Positions 33,101 to 43,780 are shown, numbered from the stretch's first letter. The stretch: 64,000 nt of DNA from Lumnitzera littorea (GCA_024138015.1 JAMXBB010000011.1:29874155-29938154), one strand, 5' to 3'. Made by a program: numbers and translations. The notes: generated by a model from the letters alone, not told the origin.

Positions 33101-34445
33101 TCAACCTCTAGCATGAATCAATTGAATGGCCTACTTACCCTAGATGATATTGACATCTTGCATTGGGATCAAAGAACTTCGACCTGTACCTTCCACTAGG
33201 AGCCTCAGAATGTAGTAAATTATCTCTTCTTAACTTCTCAAGCACCTGACTCAGTGGAACAAGTATTCTAGTGAACTGCCTTGGGGCCCTGTTAGCCTAT
33301 AGTTGGCTTCTGTACTGTGGTTGAGCTGGCAGGGGATTCATCCTAAAAGAAACTTGGCAATTAAGTCTTGCATTCAAGTTGACCATGCTAACAGTAGCTT
33401 CTCTAGGCTTGCTGGTGGTGGGTTTAGTAAAGGGTAGTCTTCTATCTGCTGTTTCTTGCAACTTGCAAGAGGAAATGGCACTCTCAATTCGACACCTTAT
33501 TGCCACTATTTCTGCAAAGCTAGAAGAGGCTTGTCCAATCAGGTGAGAGAAGTAGGGCTTCTCAAGAGTGTTAATGAAAGTTGCCATCAGCTCTTTTTCA
33601 ATCACAAGGGTAGATACCCTTGCAGCTAAGGACCTCCACCTTTGAGCATATTCTTTGAAGGACTCATTATGCCTTTTCCTTAGGGCAACCAAATCCATCA
33701 TTGTTGGTGCCACTTTGACACTAAATCTATATTGCTCATAAAGTGCTTTAGCCAGCTTTTCCCATGTATTCACCTGATTTAAGTTCAACTGGGCATACTA
33801 GGTTAAGGCAGGGCTTGTCAGGCTGTCCTAAAAGGTTTAGACCATGAGTTGATCATATTGTCCATACTTGCCCATCTTACATACATACAGTCGGGTATGT
33901 AGCTTAGGGCATCTAGTCCTATTGTATTTTTCAAAGTCAAGTACTTTGAATTTTTCTAAGAAGCTTCCATAATCGTAGGTAGAGAAGTCTGTTATTCCAA
34001 CGTGCTCAAATCCATCATACCCCTCGAGCATTTTCATTTTTTCAGTGATTTATTAAGTTAACCACTCTTTGAGCTCCTTCAATTTGTCCTGGTCAACTTC
34101 AGGCTTTGGGTTGATTAGGAATTAGTAAGTATTCAGCTCAAACGTTGGGTTGGCCTTTGGAAATACCCATTCAATTTCAAAGGATTCAAAGCCCTGATTG
34201 CCTTTAAGGAAAGCTTCTTCTGTTTCAAAGGGTGGGGCCTCAGTATTCTTTTTATATCAGGCTTTGGAGTGCTCTTCATTTGATGGGGCCATAGACCTAA
34301 GCAGAGAGATGCTGTCAGCAAGGAAGCTCAGTTGATCTACCATCTTTCCCATTGTTCGTTCCAAAGATTGGAATCTCAACTCCATGGAGTCAATAACCTC
34401 GGGGTTGCTATTGCCATTATTGTTGTTGTTTCTTTGATTGGCCAT
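33101..34445 (-). pseudogene. Element C gag
   Basis: Chosen start: ATG at 34443-34445 (MANQRNNNNNGN), because the same position starts the gag of D. The coiled segment SMELRFQSLERTMGKM and QLSFLADSISLL is shared with D. Then come FLEKFKVLDFEKYNRT, the gag core LAKALYEQYRFSVKVAPTMM, ESFKEYAQRWRSLAARV and TFINTLEKPYFSHLIG. A zinc-knuckle-like CQYHLG-VGHSIDSC ends it near 33120. Gag packages the RNA and forms the particle. Stops separate open segments of 163, 66 and 62 codons. Confidence 0.92.
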
Positions 34446-34723
34446 TCTGGTTTGAGAACGAGTTTTGATGGGACTTCTCTGGAAGGTATGATGTTTGAGA
34501 GCTATCTTAGCGACCTGGCGAAAACCACTTCTCAACAAGTTAGCATAGGGATATTTTGAAAAAGGATGCAAATGAATGAGATGCAAGTGAATCATACGGA
34601 TGAAAAGGAGAGGATCGACAAATGATTAACAGAATGGAAAATTATTCATTATTTTTGGATTCCTAGACTCTTATTACATGAAAGAAAGAAAAAAAAAAGA
34701 AAAAAGGTACAAATGCATCTTTG
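34446..34723 (-). other. Spacer between ORF1 and gag in element C
   Basis: About 280 bases of A/T-rich sequence with an A-rich run near 34690. There is no conserved reading frame apart from a short upstream extension of the gag frame (MIHLHLIHLHPF, from 34595), which I do not treat as the start. Confidence 0.6.
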
Positions 34724-36226
34724 CTAATTTCCTTTTTTTCTATGGGCCAGATGACATTTTGTTCTTCTTTTGGTCATGCTTAGCTACTTCTTCAAACTCT
34801 TGAATTTTCTTTTAAGCCATCTTCAGCTGGTGTTCCAAAACGTGTGACCTTTGTCTAAATTCTTGGCATAGGTTCAACCATTTATCTTTCTCATCATGGA
34901 GGATCTCCATACGCGCTTTCATTTAGTCCATATAGGTCACCATTTCAAAGTTAAGGCGCATAGGGGGAGGTTTGAAGGACTTCTAGTGCTCGATATCGCA
35001 TTGCGCCTACCTTATGAAGTTATTGTATAAATACTCTTTGGTAACCCGATGTTTGTCCACTTCCCCTATGAACTCACTCAAATTGATGTTTAGGCTTATG
35101 GTCCGAGTGTCCCACACCAAGCCTTGATCTTGTGAAGTTTAGATACCTTTTCTATGGAGTGAGGCTCTTCGAGATTAAGAGTTAATGGTTCCAATGAAGG
35201 TTTGTGAACTATGTCTTGGATCTCTCCAAATTGTCTTACCATGTTGCTTGGATAGTAGCCTGTACACCAGCTCATCCCGATCAGTGGTACAGCATGGTAA
35301 TTCTTGCAAATCAGTATAACCCTAGTGTAATTGCTCCTCCTGGCAGTCCACAGTATGTCTTCCACTCGGAAATCTTGTAGAACCTCTATCCAGAGAAGGG
35401 TAGGGATATCTTCTGGTAATTTGATCTTATCGACGAAAGAATCAATAAGTTCAATCTTATTCACAAATGTTCCCCTTATTAAATCCAACCCAAAGCACTT
35501 GATGTAACTAACAAACCAAACCATTAATAGTGCCATGCTTGACCTGAGATCCCAATAGCCCCTTTCCTTAAGAAAATTAAGATTCCTTATCTGCTCAGCA
35601 AGTAGGGCAGGAATGTAAGATTTACCTTCCTAGAATTGAGCCACTAACTCTGTTACCCTAAAGTGAATAAGAAGAGACCCACTTGGGAACAAAATAGTGG
35701 CGAACACAGCTAGCATATAGGCCTTGATTTGGTTTTCTCTCTAATTCCCAAAAAACAGTACTTGATTGTTGGAGCTGGGCTCATTCTGGAACCAATGGAC
35801 TAGATCCCATATCTTGGTGGTGTATTTATTGCAGTCGTGTAAGGCTTCATTTATCTCAGCCTTACAGATTCCTAAGAATTTTGAGAAGATATGTGTTGGG
35901 CTGAAGCTGAGTTTCGAGACGTATATTTCGTCCAAAGGAGGAGCTTAGAGCAGTTGGGTGTACTCCTCTAAAGTTAGGCTGATTAGATGTGGTCCAAATT
36001 GAAAAGCCACTTCTTTAGGTTCTTACAAATGGACTAATTCCCTTACTAACGTTATATTAACCTTCACTTTGGCTAGTGAAAGTATGGGTCTAATTTTGTT
36101 GGTAATGAACTGTTGCTCTCTCGGGTTAAAGGTTTGTAACCACTGGCTAAGTATAGGCTTTAAGTTTGTAGGTTTGTGGACATGAATCTCTTTGGCGAGA
36201 ACCCTGGCATTGGATGAGCTAGCCAT
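34724..36226 (-). pseudogene. Element C ORF1 (Ogre-type extra ORF upstream of gag)
   Basis: Starts at the ATG at 36224-36226 (MASSSNARVLAKEIHVH) and ends with TAG at 34724-34726, about 500 codons. Conserved with D: ILSQWLQTFNPREQQFITNK, LISLTLEEYTQLL, PALLAEQIRNLNFLK, HAVPLIGMSWCTGYYP and LEPLTLNLEEPHS. A charged C-terminal tail looks helical. The pattern fits the plant retrotransposon domain sometimes named DUF7745. Its function is unknown. ORF1 before gag is a defining trait of Ogre elements. Open segments are 146, 67 and 64 codons, joined across stops. Confidence 0.85.
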
Positions 36227-36823
36227 TTTTGAAACATTACAAAGAAAGCATAAATTATAGGGAAAAGACTAATATACAAGATCTCCTATGTACATCAATT
36301 CTATGAAGAATACAGGAAAACTAAAAACTCTGGAATCTTTGTCATTTTTTTTTTCTTTTTCTATGTAACATTGCCGTTTTGTTAATTATTTGTTGACCCT
36401 ATGAAGTGTAATGCAAGACATGTGGGTTCTAATGGTCCTTAAACTCTATGACCTCACACGTTTACAAAGAAACGGTTCTTTTGTCACATCAAAGTCTAAG
36501 TGGGGTAGCTTAATCAGCCCCAAACGGTAGTTGCCCCACTACGTCTGAGACTTTACACAATGGTTCCCCGTCCTAAGGTCCTATCACGGCTCGAATTTGA
36601 CCATATCTATCATACATTTATGATGCAGCAAAATAAATCTCATGCTTCGGTGTATGCTATTTATAAAATAAATATGCTAATTAAAACAAATATATACACA
36701 AAGCCAACAATAAATAAACAAATCGATATATAAAGAAATAAATAAATAACTAAACAATGCGGGTAATTTGAAAAAGCGATTATAATTTCGAAATGTTTTT
36801 AAATGGTAAGCCTTCTTGACGTT
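36227..36823 (-). other. 5' leader of element C
   Basis: Untranslated region between primer site and ORF1. The part 36400-36610 aligns with the leader of D (55905-56110), including GGACCTTAG, CCATTGTGTAA and the hairpin at 36499-36540. Such conservation in a non-coding leader suggests a role in RNA packaging, dimerisation or translation; this is inference. Confidence 0.7.
36499..36540 (-). other. Conserved leader hairpin in element C
   Basis: AGTGGGG (36499-36505) and CCCCACT (36534-36540) form a perfect 7-bp stem around a 28-base loop. D has the corresponding GTGGGG/CCCCAC at 55975-56014. Confidence 0.65.
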
Positions 36824-36841
36824 CCCAAGTGGAATCGCCAA
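36824..36841 (-). other. Primer-binding site of element C (tRNA-Arg type)
   Basis: On the - strand TTGGCGATTCCACTTGGG starts two bases after the 5' LTR. Ogre elements use a site complementary to tRNA-Arg with this TGGCGACTCC core. D has the same site at 55686. Confidence 0.8.
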
Positions 36842-38499
36842 GCTGTCAAGCTTAGTTTTTCACCCTCCCGGTTCTTTTTATAAAATTAGGTCTTCTCTAA
36901 ACCAATCTATACTAAACCCTACCTATTTAATATTGACCATCAACTACATTTTAAAGAAGACCATTTTTTTTTTTCAACTTGAAAAGATTTGGAGTCGTCA
37001 CTCGACCGGAGTTAAGAAAAGGAGTTAAGTTACAACCAATTGAATGGATAGGTTATAACTTAGTTATCGGTCTATCGATTAAAAAACCAAGTTATAAATA
37101 TGGTTTTTTGAAAACTAGACATCTGGATCCGGGGTTAATTTATTAAACCCTAAATGGGTACCACTTTTAACTTTCTAAATTTAACTTCGCTTTTCAAATA
37201 TACTTTTTTTAATTTCTAAAAAAGTCTAATTATGATACATGTGACTAAATTGATTAATTTACATAAATATCTAAAATGGGAAAAATAAAACTTTCTATAT
37301 TTTAAGTTGTCCCATACTTACGTATGGATACCTACGTACCCGCTATTCGGAATCAAACGCACATAGTTCTTTTTATGAAAATATAACGGGTTAATTGATT
37401 TTAACTTTTGGAAAAATTGCTGGGTTTACGTTTTTACCCATTTTGAGTTGATTTGAGAAAAAATTATAAGAAGTGCTAAGTTAGATTTTATTCTTAGAAA
37501 ACCTAAAATACCCTAGTTTGGAATGGATCTGTTTTATTTTTATTAAAAAAACTTGATTTTGTAGTGTCAAAAAGTAACTTTTCTATTTTTATTATTTATT
37601 TTTTTTATTGTTAGTTAGCTCTTTTTTGTATGGTTTTTCTTTTGTTTAAATGTGAAAATAAAATAAAATAAAATAACCAAAATAAAGCACTTCCTATTCT
37701 ATTTTTTTCTTTTCTTTCTTCTTTTTTCTTTTCTTTTTTTTTCATTATTAGTATTTTCTATTACATTTACACAAAACAAAATAAAACAACAAAAAAAATT
37801 AAAATTAAAAAGAATTAAAAATAAAAATATTAAAAAATAAATAAATAAATAAATAAAAACTTCGGATGAATTCGGATGTACGGGTTGAACCTGGGCAGGT
37901 CGAACGGGTCGAATCGGATCGAGTCTGATCTTAGCTTCTTCTTCTCCAGTACCAGCGGGGTACGATCCAACCCGATCTAGCTTCCAAATCGAAGGGGAAA
38001 AGGAGCTTTTATGTATTTCTAATTGGGATTAGGGGGGATAAAAGAAATGCCATGGTTAATAGAGCTTGTTTTAGGTGGTTTTGAAAGTGGCGGTCAGTGG
38101 TGGTATTCGTTCCTCCGACGTGGTGGCAGTTGGGCATGAATGGAGTGTTGGTTTGGGGATATAAGGATACTAGGAGAGTAGCCATGATATTAGTTTGGGT
38201 TGAAGGACGCTGAGGGTGGTGGTTCGAGGAAAGAGAGAGGGGCAGTGGTCAAGGTTTAGTGGTAGCTGCCTTTATGGAGTTGGTAGGGGTCACTGCGGAG
38301 GTTAAAAGCAGCTGGGTTGGAGAGCCTAAGCTATGAGTAGTCTTCCTATAGTGGTGGCTCAGCTCGAGTCAAAGTGAAGAGGGAGAATTGAAGAGAGAGA
38401 GTGTGGGTTAGAGAGAAAAAGTGATCAGGAATGGATAGAGAGAGTGTAGGGATTGATTCTGTTCGTTGTATGTGTCCGATTATGTCCCATGATCATCAA

Positions 38500-38510
38500 T
38501 TTATATACAA
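38500..38510 (-). promoter_or_regulatory. TATA box of the C 5' LTR
   Basis: The sense strand reads GTATATAAATTGATG. It lies about 350 bases downstream of the ACGT cluster. Transcription would start about 30 bases further and run toward lower coordinates. Confidence 0.5.
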
Positions 38511-38847
38511 ATCCAACCTAAAAACAAAGGAAAGTTGGAATCGAATTAATGAAGAATGCTCAGGAAAACAGCTTTTTTCCAATTTTTAGAGCTCAAATTG
38601 AATGCTCCTTTAACTATATTAAAACATGTTTTTTGTACCAATTCACAATAGGCTATGTCTATTCTACAATTTCGCCATTGATTTGGTGAAATTGCAACAA
38701 GAAAGGGTCCAAAAATCATGTTGAAGTGGGTGATCTGAAGTGGAAAGTGCAGGAAACCTGGGAAAAATCGAGGGAAAAAGAGGGAAAGAGAGGAAAAGAG
38801 AGGAAAAAGAAGGGAAAAGGAAGGAAGGGGGAAGAAAAAGTGGGCTA

Positions 38848-39018
38848 ACGTAGCATTGACGTAGCGCCACGTCAGCCGTACTGACCAACCCCAGCATGCC
38901 ACATATCATTTCGTGACACGTGGCAGCTGATGTGGTACGCCACGTGGCGCTACGTCAGCAGGCCAACAAATCCGATGATGCTACGTGTCAGGACACATGG
39001 CACAATTAGACCCTGATA
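38848..39018 (-). promoter_or_regulatory. ACGT-core motif cluster in the C 5' LTR
   Basis: Eight ACGT cores in 170 bases, including GACACGTGGC and GCCACGTGGCG (perfect G-box) and several CTACGTCA/TGACGTAG sites. TGACGTAGCGCCACGT (38857-38872) and ACGTGGCGCTACGTCA (38942-38957) are a perfect 16-bp inverted repeat. Such cores bind plant bZIP/bHLH factors. The region lies upstream of the TATA box in U3. Confidence 0.6.
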
Positions 39019-39083
39019 CGTAGCAATCCCTAATGTGATTGAAAACCAAAAAAATGAGAAAAAGGCCTCCTTGCCTTTGCCAC

Positions 39084-39146
39084 GTTTCAAACCCTAAACC
39101 TTATGCTTAATGCTAATGCTATGTCCATATGCTTAACCGTCAGGCC
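39084..39146 (-). other. tRNA-like A-box/B-box module in the C 5' LTR
   Basis: Sense strand GGCCTGACGGTTAAGCATATG (39146-39126) and AGGGTTTGAAAC (39095-39084) stand where a D-arm/A box and a B box would be in a tRNA gene. The same module occurs in G and D. Confidence 0.45.
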
Positions 39147-39527
39147 GTTAGCCTATGCCTTATCAATATATGCAATTAAATTGCACATATGAACTCGACC
39201 AACCTGGGCCATATTAAATTTAAGCCCAGGTTCAATGGCCCAAGTTCAATAGCCTAACTTCTAAACCTAAATTTAATCTAACGAAATGTTTATTTTCTAA
39301 AATCTTTTATTTTTTATTTTTTTTTTTGTGATTTTTTCAAAATTTCTTATTTTTTTGTGCATTTTTCCTATTTTCCTATTTTCTTATGTTTTTCTAGAAT
39401 TCCTATTTTTCTAAATTTCTTCATTTTTTGGGGCTTTCTTTAATTTTCTATTTTTTGAACTTTTTCGAATTTAAGACGCTATAACCTAATTTGAAAAATA
39501 AAAGGGGGCTAAAATTAAGTGTCTACA

Positions 39528-39880
39528 AAAGTGAAGTGGATATATTTGTAGAGACCATTAATGACCCACTGGTGGAGAAGGCCCTAACCATTGCTAGTTA
39601 TGCTGTAGCTGAGGAGGTTAGGAAGCAGGTTCACGAGCAACTTCCTAAAGCAAATATGTCTTTCCTCAACTGACTTAATGACCCTAAGGCCACTACTAGG
39701 GATGGGGAGGAAGGCATCTCCTTAAAGAGCTCTACTGGGGATTTTGCTAGTGATGCTGTTGATAGCTAGGGTAAGGGTAGGGAGAGCAAGCAAGAGGAGG
39801 CTTTAATGGGAGATCTAGTTGTTGAGTAGGCTAAGACAACCTTAATTGACTCCATTTTTGTTGTTATACTTCTCAAGTGA
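39528..39880 (+). pseudogene. Element E coding block 4 (C-terminal part)
   Basis: Resumes after element C: SEVDIFVETINDPLVEKALT and EEVRKQVHEQLPKANMSFL up to a TGA at 39671-39673, then, past that stop, DPKATTRDGEEGISLKSSTG and an acidic tail to about 39880. Joining 24712 to 39530 needs a one-base correction. The helical, charged character continues block 3. The three insertion edges make it likely that blocks 1 to 4 were one gag-like gene. Confidence 0.5.
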
Positions 39881-41140
39881 TGGCTACCCTTTTTTTTTAT
39901 ATACTTTCATCAAGAGGGTCAAGATGTCGATCCCCCTTTTGCAATGTAAAAACTGCTAATAAATGAAATTTTCATCTTATTTGGTCCATTGTCATTTTAC
40001 TCCTCTTCGCTGCTTTACTTCTTCCCTTGTTTACGTATTCTTATTGCTTGCTAGGTCCATTCATCTATTTATTTCTTCAATAGATTGATTAGCTTTGTTT
40101 CTTACTAAGTCATTTAACCCATTCAAGTGAATAAAAGCCTTAGGCATTACTCGGCCCTAGTCTAGTTCGAGCTCATCATTTGGGATTAGCGATTCAGCTA
40201 AGGTAAATCTTTTCCGACATCATGTAATCTCTTGGTCAAGGCATGCTAGCTTAGGTATATCTCTTTTGACATCATAGAATCTTCTAGATATCATACCTTA
40301 GGTAAAGTGTGTAGAGAAGACATACCGTCTTGGGCAATATGTCTTTTAGATGCCATTTAATGCTAGTACAATGCATTAACACCTCTACAAGGTTAGTTGG
40401 GCTTCCTTTGCCTTTAGGCCATCATATAGGCGCCACATGTATAGTTAGGGGTACTTTAGGTCCCTTGTGTAAAGGGTGCATGGGTCCTCCATTCTCCACA
40501 CCAAACATTCTAAGTGTCTTTATGCAATGCAATTAAGTAGGGAGCTGACACACCTCTCAACTTTGTTATGGGCAAGTAGAGAGCAATCGGGTTGTAAGAG
40601 AAAGTACATGAGCTTAAGAGGGGTTCCCTTTGATATTTCTCTTCAAGTTGTTATCATAAGATGTAGAGAACTGCCTAGTAGTTAGTGGTGGCCCTCGAGT
40701 TAGGATTAGGAGGTATATGCTAGCCTATAGGTTCTACCTTCTTCTATTCTAGTAAAGCTCGGATAATGGGGGCTCTTCAAGTGTGCATCTACCACTTATT
40801 AAGGCAACTTCACTATAAGGTTGCTCATCTGCATGAGGTTACAAGTAAAGCCTTTAGGTGCTGCCTCGTAAGCTCTAGTGAAAGCAGGGGAGGCCATGGT
40901 GATTACAGCAGTAAAGGAGGCCTCTATCTTTGCTAAGTTTCTTGACTAAGCTCGTTGCGACAATCATAAGTCTTCTATTTCGCAAGTCCTCTAGTTCATT
41001 TTGTAGGTAGCTTAAGTAGGGCTAGTAGATCATACCCCATCCCTCCCTTGAGTCGCTTTAGCTAAAGGTTAAGAGATCTGGGTAGAGTAAAGACCTTCCC
41101 TCCCTCGAAGGTTAGATGGAGTAACTAGATCAGCTGTCCT
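39881..41140 (+). other. 3'-UTR-like and decayed sequence right of element E
   Basis: Begins with TTTTTTTTATATAC and a polyadenylation-like AATAAATGAAATT near 39958. A degenerate repeat with CTTAGGTAWATC and GACATCAT words (about 50-bp spacing) lies at 40196-40345. Around 40835-40960 short frames such as VKAGEAMVITAVKEASIFAK resemble coiled-coil gag sequence, so parts of a second E-type copy may be here. No LTR boundary was identified. Confidence 0.4.
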
Positions 41141-41953
41141 TGATGGGAATCAGACCACTAGACCCTTAACCCGTGCCCGAGCCTAAAGGCTAAAAAGTAT
41201 GGCAAGAGAATTCTTTCCTTAAGACCCACCACTATAGAGTCCAAACTACTACAATCTACCGACCTGATGCCCTAGCCAAACTGAACCCTTTCACACTCAT
41301 CATTTATCTCCAACTGCTGACTTAAACTACACTTGAACATTAGCTCAGTCAACCTGAATCTAAGCCATATTGAAAGTGTCTAAGGTGAATTTGCCTCAAA
41401 AGAATTATCTACTTAGCTTGGCACAATCAACCTACCACCCCTACTCAATACCTCAGCTCAGCAAAAACCAAGCTGATCATATAAAATTGTCTTTTTTTTC
41501 CAAAAAGCCATTTACCTACAATAAGCCACATGTCTGAGCAACCTTATAACAAAATCCTCTCATTTATTGTATTTTCAATTGTACCCTTAGTATTCCTTAC
41601 AAATTACTTTTTTTAGATAATACCCTTTTTAGTCTTTTCCATTTTCAAGTAGGTACCTTAGTTTTTCGAGTATAAATACCCACTGTACATATAGCCATAG
41701 GGATCATCATCATCGATGTATCAAATATACTTCTTTGTGAACATTACTCTTGTTAGCTTGTTTATTTTCCTCACTCTTATCCTAACCCTTCAGTAAGGCT
41801 AGGCGGCAAGTAACCTCAATAGATCACCTCGTATGTCATATCAAGTTGTGCCATGATTCCTCGGAAGTTCCATTAGTGCATCATAACCTATAGAACTTTT
41901 CGTAGGTTTGCTTATGTTTTACTTTTCCTATTGCTTTATGTACCTTTCCATCA
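41141..41953 (+). repeat. 5' LTR of element B
   Basis: 813 bp, TGATGG to CCATCA. It aligns throughout with 46299-47126, for example AATTCTTTCCTTAAGACCCA and GGTGAATTTRCCTCAAAAG. A TATA-like GAGTATAAATACCCACTG lies near 41678. Confidence 0.92.
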
Positions 41954-41959
41954 CCAAAT

Positions 41960-43060
41960 GAAAGACTTGATGAAGTGGCCAACCTCTTAGCTGATTTGAC
42001 CAAAGCTATTCATGTAATGGCTTATCGATCTGTTAAAGCCGTGCAGAACACTCTATAAGCTACTTGACCTATTAAGGGACTGAACCTAACTCAACAAGTT
42101 TGAGGTAAAGGTGTAGGAGGATGAGTATGACAAAGGATCAACTTGGGAGATATGGATGATGATGAAGAAGAAGAGTATAATGAAGAAGAAGAGCGATCTC
42201 GAGTACCCCGACCTGCTAACCATGTGAAGCTTCAGATTTGAGCTTCAATGGTTATTTAGATTAGAAGGCGAAAGTCGAGTGTGTCTTTGATTATTACCAG
42301 TATGAAGATCGAGAGAAGGTAAGGACTGCTACTGTTGAGTTCATAAGGTATTTCGTAATATGGTGGAAGAACTTCCTACTTATAAGGAGACGAGAAGGAT
42401 TTAGGGAAGTTAATACTTGGCTTAAGATGAAGAGGATCCTCATAAACAGATTTGTATTGGACATTTATTTACATAACACTTTTACTCAACTTCAAGAGCT
42501 GAGACAAGAAGGCTAAACTATTGATGAGTATGTTCAAGAGTTCCAAATGCTTATGATCCGATGCAAGCCATCAGCACAAAAAGTATCAAGATTTCTTATT
42601 GGATTAAAGAATAACATTCAAGATATTGTGGAACTTTAACAATTCACTATGATAAATGAGGCTATATGAATAGCCTAGCGAGTGGAAAGGTAGAGAAGAA
42701 GCAAAATGCCAACCCAACCCCCAATAAGCCGACCTAGTCAGTCGAGCCGACCTACCCAAGGAAGTTACCGAGTTCAGTCAAGTACCTAGCCGACTAGAAA
42801 GGTAGATGTCAGAGCCAAACAAAAGGGCTAACCTGATGGTGATATGCTAGTGAAAACATATGAGAAGTGGTAAGGATTTGGAAGGAAGACTAGCCATGTC
42901 AAGTGCTTTAAGTGCTAAGGACTTCGTCACATGACTGCTTAGTATCTGAACCAAAGGACCCTAATCCATAAGGGAGGTATCCCAAAGATCGAATTAGATA
43001 GCACAAATTAGGAACTCGAGGAGGAGAAAGAAGTAGGAGGTGAGATTAATGTTAATGCCA
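41960..43060 (+). pseudogene. Element B gag with zinc knuckle
   Basis: Starts almost at the LTR edge: DEVANLLADLTKAIHVMA near 41972, then an acidic stretch (DMDDDEEEEYNEEEE, near 42150) and decayed gag core including EYVQEFQMLMIRC at about 42527. The zinc knuckle HVKCFKC-GLRHMTA-Y near 42897 keeps two Cys and the His, but the last Cys has become Tyr. Frames carry many stops and shifts. Confidence 0.8.
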
Positions 43061-43780
43061 ACCTAATTGAGGAAGATGTGTTTATAGAGGACTTGGATAA
43101 GTTGACTCTAGTTATCCAATGTGCAATGAGCTTGGAACCTTTTACCGAAGAGGAGAAAAGAGAGAACTTATTCTACATCACTTGCAAAGTGAATGATTAG
43201 GTGTGAGCACTTACAATGGATGGTGGAAGCTGTACCAATGTGGCATCCACTAACTTAGTTAAGAATTTTAAGCTACCAACTACTTCATATCCAAAGCCGT
43301 ATAAATTACATTAGCTGAACAAGAAGAGTGCACTACATGTTACTCAATAAGTGTTGCTGCCAATCTTACTTAGAAACTATTCCAATGAAATTCTTTGTAA
43401 TGTGCTACCCATGTATGCATCACATGTGCTACTAGGCCGACCTTAGCTTTTCGATTGAAGGGTTATTCATGATGGCTATAGGAATACGTATATGTTTAAG
43501 AAGGATGGGAGGAAGATTACGTTGAACCCCATGCTACCGAGTCAAGTTAGCAAGCTGTAAGCTAAACTTGCCAATGGATTAAAGAAGACTCTGGTGTTGA
43601 GTAAAGCTAAACTCTAAAAAGCCATCAAGGCCGATGAGCCAACTTTTCTGTTAATCAAACAACTACTAGAATTGAATGAGCAGGGTAAACTACCCCTAAA
43701 GGTCAGAGAACTACTGGAAGAGTATACTGACCTATTCTTAAGATAATTACCTAAGGGATTACCCCCTTTTAAAAGCATTG
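43061..43780 (+). pseudogene. Element B protease and RT connector
   Basis: The aspartic protease motif ALTMDGGSCTNVASTNLVK (near 43210) is the usual D-G-G-S-C form of plant chromoviruses. It is followed by LPMYASHVLLGRP and RNTYMFKKDGRKITLNPM. The connector LPLKVRELLEEYTDLF (near 43690) precedes RT. TAG codons occur before the active site and after LLGRP. Confidence 0.85.

Larger units (their letters stand above)
24713..39527 (-). mobile_element. Element C: Ogre-like (Tat lineage) Ty3/gypsy retrotransposon
   Basis: 14.8 kb on the - strand, with 5' LTR 36844-39527, tRNA-Arg-type primer site, ORF1, gag, protease, a short intron, RT, RNase H, second RNase H, integrase, an 84-bp tandem array, polypurine tract and an internally deleted 3' LTR at 24713-25881. 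ORF1 before gag, the PR-RT intron, the TTGGCGAYTCC primer site and the dual RNase H are established features of Ogre/Tat elements. The flanking 5-mers GACGT (24708-24712) and AAAGT (39528-39532) agree at only 3 of 5 positions. Frames are broken but long: the best open segment is 225 codons. C is inserted in element E coding sequence. Confidence 0.92.
36844..39527 (-). repeat. 5' LTR of element C
   Basis: 2,684 bp. The sense strand starts TGTAGACACTTAATTTT at 39527 and ends CTTGACA at 36844. It aligns fully with solo LTR G and with both ends of 24713-25881. In sense order it carries a tRNA-like module (39146-39084), an ACGT block (39018-38848), a TATA box (about 38505) and a G-poor region downstream (38460-37990). 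Open frames at 38546-38909 lie in this non-coding sequence. Confidence 0.92.
8790..41140 (+). mobile_element. Element E: interrupted gag-only (non-autonomous) LTR element, limits tentative
   Basis: Four coding blocks on the + strand look like one interrupted gene: a gag-like or putative plant transposon-protein region (10261-10985), a lysine-rich block (22498-22705), a coiled-coil block (23931-24712) and a C-terminal block (39528-39880). They are separated exactly by elements A, K and C, each with recognisable ends. No RT, RNase H or integrase belongs to E. The left part (8790-10260) has LTR character with a TATA box; the right part (39881-41140) looks like a 3' UTR. I could not match a right LTR, so both limits are tentative. 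Similar plant elements coding only gag-like coiled-coil proteins depend on other elements for transposition; that is inference here. Confidence 0.45.

Noticed and set aside
38546..38909. 118- and 81-codon Phe/Ser/Leu-rich frames on the - strand
   Set aside because: They fall in a purine/pyrimidine-biased part of the C LTR, overlap each other in different frames, and have no counterpart in solo LTR G.
24708..39532. Clean 5-bp target duplication for element C
   Set aside because: GACGT and AAAGT agree at only three of five positions, and joining the flanks does not keep the E frame. The insertion boundary is supported by LTR ends only.
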